Source: Moraxellaceae bacterium (GTDB lineage: Bacteria; Pseudomonadota; Gammaproteobacteria; Pseudomonadales; Moraxellaceae). Taken from it: DNA of 5,493 nucleotides. A program made the translations under genes and the position numbers. Each line of letters starts with the position of its first letter. Within the stretch, counting starts at the first letter, position 1. Below are positions 1 through 5,493 of the stretch, in pieces. The notes under the pieces are model-generated. The model searched no databases and was not told where the DNA came from. It was given only the letters and a program-made list of their open reading frames with translations. The stretch lies in contig JACMMY010000065.1 of the NCBI GenBank assembly GCA_014378805.1, positions 1-5,493 on the forward strand, in the 5' to 3' direction.

Positions 1-247
1 GCAAACATCGATGAGCCGTAAAGGCGATTGTTGGGATAATGCGCCCATGGAAAGTTTCTTCGGAACGTTGAAGACTGAATGCTTACATCATTACCAATTT
101 AAAACCAGAGATGAAGCCAAGCGTGTGACGTTTGAATATATTGAGGTGGTTTACAATCGCATTCGCAGACATGCAAAACTTAAGAATCAAATTCCGGCTG
201 AGTTTGCCAAAACTTACCTGCAAAATACAGAGAAAAATGCCACATAA
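1..247 (+). mobile_element. IS3-family insertion sequence, 3' portion
   Basis: This is the right-hand part of an IS3-family element, recognised only through its transposase reading frame; the left part lies outside the window. The element should extend some tens of bases past the transposase stop to a terminal inverted repeat. I could not place that end, because the partner left repeat is not visible and no flanking target duplication can be paired. The real right boundary is therefore somewhere after 247, plausibly before about 365. Confidence 0.75.
2..247 (+). CDS. IS3-family transposase (OrfB), C-terminal fragment
   Basis: This is the end of the DDE (rve-type) integrase/transposase that cuts and joins the ends of IS3-family elements. 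The frame is open through the left edge (codons for Gln-Thr-Ser precede the first Met at 11), so the gene is cut by the window and the Met at 11 is not its true start. The recognisable block is SRKGDCWDNAPMESFFGTLK. The Glu in PMES is the expected third catalytic acid of the DDE triad, and the Lys seven residues later is the usual conserved partner. A YIEVVYNRIRRH block follows, typical of the family C-terminus. About 81 residues are visible of the usual 270-300 for OrfB. Two stop codons lie in tandem (245-250). The two other catalytic aspartates and OrfA would lie upstream, so I cannot tell whether this copy is intact. Confidence 0.9.
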   Translation, partial: QTSMSRKGDCWDNAPMESFFGTLKTECLHHYQFKTRDEAKRVTFEYIEVVYNRIRRHAKLKNQIPAEFAKTYLQNTEKNAT

Positions 248-530
248 TAACCAAAATTGCCCTGCTACAAAATCGGGTCTAACTCAGTCGCGCAGTGGCA
301 CCTAATGAAAAGGCCCTGATACTCCCTCACCTAAGCAACCTTATATACTAAATGTCCATTCCCTCATATTCTTATACGCTGACAGCGTATAAGAAAAACC
401 TTACCCTTAAATAGGGCTGTGCTGACTAGCAGTCATTCAATCTTTGACAGACAATCTCATTAAATTCAACCCCTTATTAAGTTCTAGTATTACTTAACGT
501 TTATCTCAACTTGATCCATCAAGGAACCTC
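248..530. other. Non-coding region between IS fragment and signalling operon
   Basis: No convincing gene is seen on either strand in these 283 bases. The left part probably contains the right end of the IS element. The middle holds a perfect inverted repeat at 369-395. The right part is AT-rich and must contain the promoter of the downstream operon unless transcription enters from the IS. A TTGACA hexamer occurs at 444-449, but no good -10 hexamer lies 16-18 bases after it. TATTAA (475-480) and TAGTAT (485-490) are AT-rich -10 candidates without a good -35, so no promoter is called. A Shine-Dalgarno-like AAGGA at 521-525 serves the cyclase start at 531. Confidence 0.6.
369..395. promoter_or_regulatory. 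Perfect 12-bp inverted repeat, possible operator
   Basis: TTCTTATACGCT (369-380) and its exact reverse complement (384-395) flank a 3-base spacer GAC. It lies about 135 bases upstream of the first gene of the operon. On the + strand the second arm is followed by A residues, and on the - strand by AATATGAGG, so neither side has the T-run of an intrinsic terminator. A dimeric-repressor or activator site is the simplest reading. Alternatives are a cruciform-forming or mobile-element-associated repeat. No regulator gene is visible to assign it to. Confidence 0.45.
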
Positions 531-1457
531 ATGCCCATAAAGATTTCCAGGGAGGCAGAATATGCCCCACTTATTTTAATTGTGGATGACATTACGACCA
601 ATATTCAGCTTATGGCGCATGCGTTAGAAAAAGACTATCGCATCAAGTTTGCCACTAACGGTCAAGACGCTTTGGCGCTAGCAAATGGAGGTGAGAAACC
701 CGATTTGATACTGCTTGATGTAATGATGCCTGGCATGGATGGCTATGAAGTATGCCGCCACCTACATGACTCCCCATCAACTTGCGACATACCCGTTATC
801 TTTGTGACGGCTAGGCACGATGCCTGGGATCAGGTAAAAGGATTTGCTAGCGGTGCCGTAGACTATATCACCAAACCTTTCGATCTTACTGTTGTACGTG
901 CTAGAGTCAGTACGCATGTCACGCTGAGGCGGCAAGCGGAGTTTATGAAGACAATCGCCGCACTTGATGGTCTTACTGGCATTCCTAATCGACGCCATAT
1001 GGATAAAATATTTGAAATTGAATGGCGTCGTGCCGTGCGCAACCAAACTTCTTTGTCGCTCCTTATGATTGATGTTGATCACTTCAAAAAATACAATGAT
1101 TACTACGGTCACGGCACTGGCGATAAGTGCTTGCAAAAAGTGGCTTTAGCTTTGCAGGCTGGATGTTGTCGCTCGGGGGACTGTGTTACTAGATACGGTG
1201 GTGAGGAATTTACTGCAATTCTCCCGGAAAGTGACGCTGATAGCGCGCACCATGTTGCAGAGAAGCTTAGATTGGCAGTAGAAACACTTAACATACTCCA
1301 CGCACCTAGCGATACGTCTGATTGCATAACGATCAGTATAGGCAGTGCAACTATAGTTCCAGCACTTGGCCAGGAGCGAAGCTTATTAATAGAAACAGCC
1401 GATAAAGCGCTTTATCAAGCTAAGCAAGCCGGGAGAAATCAGGTGGTAGCCAAATGA
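531..1457 (+). CDS. Response regulator diguanylate cyclase (REC-GGDEF)
   Basis: This cytoplasmic protein of 308 residues is predicted to make cyclic di-GMP from two GTP when its receiver is phosphorylated. The receiver spans roughly residues 13-130: acidic pair Asp19-Asp20, phosphoacceptor Asp63 in LLDVMMPGMDG, switch Thr93 and conserved Lys115 in the KPF motif. A short linker leads into a GGDEF domain at about 143-306. It begins with the DGLTGIPNRR block and carries metal-binding Asp181 in DVDHFK and the active-site GGEEF at 223-227. An inhibitory RxxD site (Arg214-Ser-Gly-Asp217) sits exactly five residues before GGEEF, so product feedback inhibition is expected. All key residues are present, so the enzyme should be active. 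The start is supported by AAGGA at 521-525. This is the first gene of the apparent operon, and its TGA overlaps the next start (ATGA). The architecture is that of short PleD/WspR-like cyclases; I assign no symbol. The histidine kinase three genes downstream is its likely phosphodonor (inference). Confidence 0.95.
   Translation: MPIKISREAEYAPLILIVDDITTNIQLMAHALEKDYRIKFATNGQDALALANGGEKPDLILLDVMMPGMDGYEVCRHLHDSPSTCDIPVIFVTARHDAWDQVKGFASGAVDYITKPFDLTVVRARVSTHVTLRRQAEFMKTIAALDGLTGIPNRRHMDKIFEIEWRRAVRNQTSLSLLMIDVDHFKKYNDYYGHGTGDKCLQKVALALQAGCCRSGDCVTRYGGEEFTAILPESDADSAHHVAEKLRLAVETLNILHAPSDTSDCITISIGSATIVPALGQERSLLIETADKALYQAKQAGRNQVVAK
1441..1446 (+). promoter_or_regulatory. Ribosome binding site for the porin-like gene
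   Basis: AGGTGG lies seven bases before the ATG at 1454 and inside the 3' end of the cyclase gene. It favours translation from 1454 by coupling. The competing in-frame ATG at 1541 has only weak purine-rich sequence before it (ACAAGTAAA), yet gives the better signal peptide. Confidence 0.45.
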
Positions 1458-2785
1458 CACATTCTAGCAGAGATGTTTTACTTTTATTTCATCACAGCCT
1501 TTTAGCTTGCGGTATACGCCTCGGCGCCATAACAAGTAAAATGCTAGCATACGCGAGATATTTGACTCTGCTGCTAATGATGCTTGTCTTTAGGATAGCT
1601 AATGCTGATGAGGTAAGTGACTCTTCTATATTCGAACCAGTTGTATTCCAACCTAAAATATTCAAGGTTCATGGCTTTGCGACACTTGGAACTGCGAATT
1701 CCAGCGAAGATCAGGCAGATTTCGTTGACATGATTAATTTGCCCAAAGGCGCGGGATACTCTCACAATTGGAGCTTCAACACTGATAGCCGCATTGGGCT
1801 TCAGATCGATGCTGTTTTGACCGATAATTTATATGCCGTAATGCAAGTGCAGTCGAAGCAGAATTATGATGACTCATATACCCCTAAGGTGGAATGGGCC
1901 AACCTAAACCTCCAGCTAACACCGCAACTTAAGATTGGCGTTGGGCGTTTTGGAATTCCATTCTTTATGGCCTCAGACTCCCTCAATGTGGGTTATGCCC
2001 AGCCTTGGCTTCGAGTACCGACTGTTGTTTATTACTTTCCCATATCCGAGTTAGATGGAGTAAATGTCAATTACCAATATAAGTTAGGAGAGGCTTTGTT
2101 GAATGTACAAACTTTGTATGGCCACTCGAATTTTAAATTTTTAATTGACGGCACCGCCGCTCAAGCATATGTTAAAAACTTTTCGGGTGCCGCATTCACT
2201 GCTGAGAATGGCAATTCTACAATACGACTATCCTATTTCCTTATAAACCATGGCTTTAGCTTAAGTAACTCACAGCTAGATGGTATGTTTAATCTGTATC
2301 GCACTATGGGTATGTCAGCACTGGCAAATCAGTATGAGGTGAAAAATCATTCGCAAGTTTTTACTGGCTTAGGTTATAGCTATGTTTCCAGCAACTGGAT
2401 GTTTCAAAGTGAAATTACAAAGTTGAGAGGTGATGACGACATCACACCCAGTTTAACAAGCTGGTATACCACCCTAGGCCGCCATTATGGAAAAATATTT
2501 CCCTATATCACGTTGGGAGAGAGTACTTTAAATAAGCCATCAACTATTGGAGGAGCTGATCCTTTAGGAGCCATTAATGCTGCATTAGCTGCGAGTAATT
2601 TCGGTCAGCACATGCTTTCAATAGGCACACGTTGGGATTTTGCAAATAGTATGGATTTAAAAGTGCAAGTTGATCGTATCAATCTCAAGCATGGTTCAAA
2701 CGGTGGACTGGCTAATCTGCAACCAGGCTTTAAAACAGGAGGTAGTTACAACCTGCTTTCCTTTTCAGTTGATGTTGTCTTTTAG
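1454..2785 (+). CDS. Outer-membrane porin-like beta-barrel protein
   Basis: This is a predicted outer-membrane beta-barrel exported through Sec. The start at 1454 gives 443 residues and overlaps the cyclase stop by ATGA with a fair ribosome binding site. An in-frame ATG at 1541 (Met30) gives a cleaner product: a 22-residue signal peptide with Arg35, a Leu/Met-rich core and an ANA cleavage site before Asp52. The mature chain would be about 392 residues. It shows alternating polar/hydrophobic strands rich in aromatics and Gly (for example GFATLGT, LKIGVGRFGIPFF, VYYFP), periodic Asn/Asp turns, no cytoplasmic domain, and a C-terminal strand ending SVDVVF. The terminal Phe is the usual BAM recognition signal. 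The early part resembles porin-like proteins found beside PstS-like proteins and sensor kinases in proteobacteria (from memory, not searched). Substrate is unknown; given the neighbour, an anion or phosphate-like solute is only a guess. It ends directly against the next gene, whose ribosome binding site overlaps this stop. Confidence 0.8.
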   Translation: MTHSSRDVLLLFHHSLLACGIRLGAITSKMLAYARYLTLLLMMLVFRIANADEVSDSSIFEPVVFQPKIFKVHGFATLGTANSSEDQADFVDMINLPKGAGYSHNWSFNTDSRIGLQIDAVLTDNLYAVMQVQSKQNYDDSYTPKVEWANLNLQLTPQLKIGVGRFGIPFFMASDSLNVGYAQPWLRVPTVVYYFPISELDGVNVNYQYKLGEALLNVQTLYGHSNFKFLIDGTAAQAYVKNFSGAAFTAENGNSTIRLSYFLINHGFSLSNSQLDGMFNLYRTMGMSALANQYEVKNHSQVFTGLGYSYVSSNWMFQSEITKLRGDDDITPSLTSWYTTLGRHYGKIFPYITLGESTLNKPSTIGGADPLGAINAALAASNFGQHMLSIGTRWDFANSMDLKVQVDRINLKHGSNGGLANLQPGFKTGGSYNLLSFSVDVVF

Positions 2786-2796
2786 GAGTAGCGGTC

Positions 2797-3222
2797 ATGA
2801 AGAATGACACATTAAAGATGATAGTGTTATCAACACTGATGGTAAGTCCATTGATGGCAGAAGCCGATTTAGTGGTGGTGTCTTCGATTCAGAATCCTTT
2901 GAGCAGCTTAACGATTAAGCAAGTGGCCCATATTTTCCTTGGGCAGGCCAGAGCCTTTCCTAATGGCGACAAGGCAACTCCCATCAATCAGACTGAAAAT
3001 TCTGTTATTTATAACGAATTCTATACCACGATGACAGGCAAGGAAGCAACACTGCTCAAAGTTTACTGGTCAAGAATGATTTTTACAGGGAAGGGACGGC
3101 CACCTTTAGAGGTTCAAAATGACGAAATGGTAAAAAAATTACTGATTAATGATGCCAGCGCCATTGGATACATCAACAAAAGTGCGATTGATCATAATAT
3201 CAAAGTGTTATTGGCACCTTGA
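2797..3222 (+). CDS. Small exported PstS-like (periplasmic binding protein-like) protein
   Basis: This is a 141-residue periplasmic protein related to phosphate ABC transporter substrate-binding proteins but far shorter than the roughly 320 or more residues of a full PstS. It starts with a signal peptide (Lys2, Lys7, hydrophobic 8-20, probable cleavage after AEA at 21-23). The mature chain of about 118 residues has the pattern of the short PBP-like family: SLTIKQVAHIFLG (37-49) followed by Pro55-Asn-Gly57, a FYTTMTGK helix (75-82), VYW at 89-91, IFTGKGRPP (95-103) and AIGYI at 122-126. Only one lobe's worth of sequence is present, so a two-lobe clamshell cannot form from one chain. No ABC permease or ATPase is adjacent, which argues for a sensory or accessory role rather than transport (inference). 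AGGAG at 2784-2788 overlaps the porin stop and lies eight bases before the ATG. A 56-base gap with no terminator separates it from the kinase gene. Confidence 0.85.
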   Translation: MKNDTLKMIVLSTLMVSPLMAEADLVVVSSIQNPLSSLTIKQVAHIFLGQARAFPNGDKATPINQTENSVIYNEFYTTMTGKEATLLKVYWSRMIFTGKGRPPLEVQNDEMVKKLLINDASAIGYINKSAIDHNIKVLLAP

Positions 3223-3278
3223 CCCAGCAATATGACTAAACAACGATGTAGGCATTAAGGTAAGTAGGTGATTAAGAC

Positions 3279-5493
3279 ATGCCCTATCCAGTGACCTCAA
3301 AGTGGTTTACCGCAATTTTTCGCAACCGTGGTGAGTTGGACAGTAGCCAAAAGGCTATATTTGATAAGGATATCAGCGCTTCTATACTCAAATGGGTAAT
3401 GGCGTTGATGTTTTCTGCGGTGATAGGACTGATTTTACTAGCAGGATTCGCGAAGATCCAGATTGAAAATGTTTATCATAAAGCTATCTTCAGCAATACA
3501 AGCACCGTGCCTGGCGTTGTAGCGATTGAGGAGGCCAAGGTACATTTGGTACTCATTGGAGAACTGATCTATCGTCATGTGTATAACGATAATTCAGAAG
3601 AAAAAGCTGAGTTTGAGCGAAAAATTGTACAAGATTTAGCAATTTCACTTGAGTATCTTGAAGAGTATGCATATCTGATTACTAGTGAAGCAGATAAGCG
3701 TATGCTGAAACATGACAAGACAATTTATGTCAGATATCAGCAAAAACTAGCTCTTACACTCCGCGACTCGCGAGCAAATCGGCTTGACGTTGCAAAACTA
3801 AATCTTCTGGTACTAGATGATATAAAACAAAGTTTGATGCATACCCTAGACACTCACATACGCTCAAACATCGAGGTTGGTGACACTAGCCGTTCGCTTG
3901 CAGAAAATTCTCTGAGTAAATCTATCTGGCGCTCCATATTGTTTGTCACAGGTTTAATCGCAATCTTGTTGCTGTTGGGCTATAGCATTGGCAAGCGACT
4001 ATTGCAACAAACAAGCAAGCTGCAATTATTAGAGCGCGAAAGCACAATGTTCCGCAATATGGTTGATCAGTTAGATAACGTGGCTGTGACAGTTCACGAT
4101 ACTAACAATGGGTCGCGAGTTATCTATGCCAACGATGCGGCTCGAAATCATTTCGGTATTAATATTGAGACGCTGGTGACATGGACTCCAAAAGATTTTC
4201 AGGCAAAGGTTGATGACGAAGGAACAGCCGTCGCTATTGTTCAGAAAGTAACGGAGGACTCCGTGACGTTTGAAACCTTTCACCGTACAATCTCAGGCAA
4301 AGTCATCCCGGTAGAGGTGGTGTCCAACGTTTTCAAGCATGAAGGCCAAGAGCTAAATTTGTGCTTTACTAGCAACATCAGCGAACGCAAGACGGCTGCG
4401 AACGCAATAGAGGCAGCACTCGCCGAGGCTAAAAGACTCGCACAGTTACGAAGTGAGTTTATAGCAAAGATGAGTCACGAGCTGCGCACGCCGCTCAATG
4501 GTATTTTGGGTTATGCCCAATTACTACAACGCAAAGTAGGGTTAAGCGAACAACAAGTCACAGGACTAAACGTGATTCAGCAAAGTGGTGAGCATCTGTT
4601 GATGCTAATCAACGACATTCTGGATTTTTCTAAGGTTGAAGCGAATAAGTTGCAATTGAATTTTTCAGAGATCCAGCTAGACCAATTCATGCACAGTCTC
4701 ACGAGTATGATCGGTATTAAAGCCGAGCAAAAGCAACTAGCCTTTATTCTGGAAATGGAAGATCTACCTGATGTCATTCGAGCAGATGATAAGCGCTTGC
4801 GCCAAGTGCTACTCAATTTACTTGGTAATGCTGTCAAGTTTACCTCTCACGGACAGATATATTTGCGGGTAAAATTACTTTCTCCGACCATGCTTCGTTT
4901 TGAAGTACAAGACACGGGTTCAGGCATCAACGAAAATCAATTGGAAACGATATTCCAACCTTTTGAGCAGACAAGCAATGCGAAACAATGGGTCGAAGGT
5001 ACCGGTCTAGGTTTGGCGATCAGCCGGCAACTGGCGCGGTTGATGGGGAGCGATATTCAGGTTAAAAGTCAGATCACCCAAGGTAGCACTTTCTGGTTCG
5101 ACCTGGAACTACCTGTAGATGGAATACAATTAGCAATAAAAAACTCCCAACGGAACGTCATTGGCTACAAAAGACAGAAAAAAACGTCGATGGTGATAAA
5201 TGGTGTATTTAGTAAACGAACAGTGGTAGCCAATATAACAGGGCAGATTGGTTTTGAATTGCCTGAAGCGGGCAATGGTCTGCGAAAAATGCAGGTACTT
5301 CAACAGGATGCAATCTTGAATGATCAGTTGGTGTTGCCGCCACAGGCGAAGCTGGAGGAGCTACATTTCCTGGCACTGCGAGGCAATATGCAAGACATTA
5401 AAAAATGGGCAATCAGTCTAGCTGAGCTTGACAAATGCTATCACCCTATTACCGAACACATACAATTACTGGTTAAGGAGTTTCAGTCAAAAA
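3279..5493 (+). CDS. Membrane sensor histidine kinase with PAS and degenerate receiver (3' end outside window)
   Basis: This inner-membrane kinase is predicted to autophosphorylate on His400 and pass the phosphate to a response regulator. The frame is open for 738 codons to the right edge; an in-frame TAA at 3273 makes ATG 3279 the first possible start, with AGGTG at 3266-3270. Order: cytoplasmic N-terminus; membrane segment about 36-58; a largely helical periplasmic region about 59-215 resembling the four-helix-bundle sensor of chemoreceptors; second membrane segment about 216-237; short coiled linker without an obvious HAMP; PAS-like domain about 257-370; helix into HisKA with MSHELRTPLNG around His400; HATPase with Asn517 in GNAVKFT, Asp545 in DTGSGI, FQPFEQ at 559-564 and GTGLGLAI at 574-581, closing near 612. 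The catalytic core looks complete. Residues 627-672 resemble the beginning of a receiver domain that has lost its acidic residues and most of its length. A helical tail (687 onward) typical of hybrid kinases follows. The stop is probably within a few tens of bases beyond the window. The closest candidate target is the REC-GGDEF protein of the same operon. Confidence 0.92.
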   Translation, partial: MPYPVTSKWFTAIFRNRGELDSSQKAIFDKDISASILKWVMALMFSAVIGLILLAGFAKIQIENVYHKAIFSNTSTVPGVVAIEEAKVHLVLIGELIYRHVYNDNSEEKAEFERKIVQDLAISLEYLEEYAYLITSEADKRMLKHDKTIYVRYQQKLALTLRDSRANRLDVAKLNLLVLDDIKQSLMHTLDTHIRSNIEVGDTSRSLAENSLSKSIWRSILFVTGLIAILLLLGYSIGKRLLQQTSKLQLLERESTMFRNMVDQLDNVAVTVHDTNNGSRVIYANDAARNHFGINIETLVTWTPKDFQAKVDDEGTAVAIVQKVTEDSVTFETFHRTISGKVIPVEVVSNVFKHEGQELNLCFTSNISERKTAANAIEAALAEAKRLAQLRSEFIAKMSHELRTPLNGILGYAQLLQRKVGLSEQQVTGLNVIQQSGEHLLMLINDILDFSKVEANKLQLNFSEIQLDQFMHSLTSMIGIKAEQKQLAFILEMEDLPDVIRADDKRLRQVLLNLLGNAVKFTSHGQIYLRVKLLSPTMLRFEVQDTGSGINENQLETIFQPFEQTSNAKQWVEGTGLGLAISRQLARLMGSDIQVKSQITQGSTFWFDLELPVDGIQLAIKNSQRNVIGYKRQKKTSMVINGVFSKRTVVANITGQIGFELPEAGNGLRKMQVLQQDAILNDQLVLPPQAKLEELHFLALRGNMQDIKKWAISLAELDKCYHPITEHIQLLVKEFQSK
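5157..5493 (+). other. Remnant receiver domain plus hybrid-kinase C-terminal tail within the kinase gene
   Basis: After the HATPase the protein reads VIGYK, then SMVING (637-642) where a receiver would have a strand such as ILVVDD, so the acidic pair is Asn641-Gly642. The stretch KRTVVANITGQIGFE and EAGNG (663-667) fits the first helix and second strand of a receiver. From about 672 the match stops: there is no phosphoacceptor Asp, no MPxMDG block, no switch Thr and no KP motif. Fifteen residues later LPPQAKLEELHFLALRGNM begins the helical tail that normally comes after a complete receiver in this kinase type. An in-frame loss of roughly 75-85 residues is estimated by comparison with a usual receiver length of 115-120. 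Confidence 0.7.

Noticed and set aside
296..320. TGGCAC as the -24 half of a sigma-54 promoter
   Set aside because: The required TTGC-type -12 element is missing at the right spacing; GAAAA is found instead.
369..395. The inverted repeat as a rho-independent terminator of the transposase gene
   Set aside because: No T-run follows the stem on either strand; the + strand continues with A residues then CC.
444..490. Sigma-70 promoter using TTGACA at 444-449
   Set aside because: At 16-18 bases downstream the sequence is C-rich (around CAACCC); the AT-rich hexamers at 475 and 485 are too far away.
777..1327. Minus-strand open frames of 119 and 72 codons inside the cyclase gene
   Set aside because: They lie antisense to an unambiguous REC-GGDEF coding sequence and show no recognisable domain; they are shadows.
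1541..1550. Ten-base palindrome ATGCTAGCAT at the alternative porin start
   Set aside because: It is a short, isolated palindrome; a chance occurrence is likely and no paired element was seen.
1574..1765. Minus-strand open frame of 63 codons within the porin gene
   Set aside because: It is antisense to the signal-peptide and early barrel coding region and has no domain or ribosome-site support.
2804..2813. Ten-base repeat ATGACACATT shared with 1454-1463
   Set aside because: Both copies lie in coding sequence in different frames; a chance 10-mer match is the simplest explanation.
4071..4837. Minus-strand open frames of 70 and 86 codons within the kinase gene
   Set aside because: Both are antisense to the PAS and HisKA/HATPase coding sequence, which is certain from its motifs.

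Overview
The window looks like a chromosomal segment of a Gram-negative proteobacterium, most likely a gamma- or betaproteobacterium. The evidence is an outer-membrane beta-barrel gene, signal peptides typical of Gram-negatives, a c-di-GMP cyclase, moderate-to-low GC, and an IS3-family transposase remnant. The genus cannot be fixed from the sequence alone.

Layout: (1) Positions 1-247 hold the 3' end of an IS3-family transposase gene that enters from the left. (2) Positions 248-530 are non-coding. They contain a perfect 12-bp inverted repeat (369-395) that does not look like a terminator. (3) From 531 to the right edge, four genes lie on the + strand with tight spacing and no visible terminator between them. 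They encode a receiver-GGDEF diguanylate cyclase (531-1457), an outer-membrane porin-like barrel (1454-2785, overlapping the cyclase stop by ATGA), a short exported PstS-like single-domain protein (2797-3222), and a membrane sensor histidine kinase (3279 to beyond 5493). The kinase is open at the right edge; I read it directly from the nucleotide sequence as 738 uninterrupted codons.

Proposed logic (inference): these genes form one signalling operon. The kinase has a periplasmic helical sensor region, a cytoplasmic PAS domain and a complete HisKA/HATPase core. Its phosphoryl group would pass to Asp63 of the receiver-GGDEF protein and control c-di-GMP synthesis. The porin and the small periplasmic protein would supply or report an envelope or solute cue.

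The most notable observation is the C-terminus of the kinase. It carries a wreck of a receiver domain: the acidic pair is replaced by Asn-Gly and the phosphoacceptor region is absent, yet the reading frame is intact and the conserved helical tail that usually follows the receiver in such hybrid kinases remains. The kinase therefore appears to be a former hybrid kinase that lost its internal receiver, leaving the REC-GGDEF protein as the obvious phosphorylation partner.
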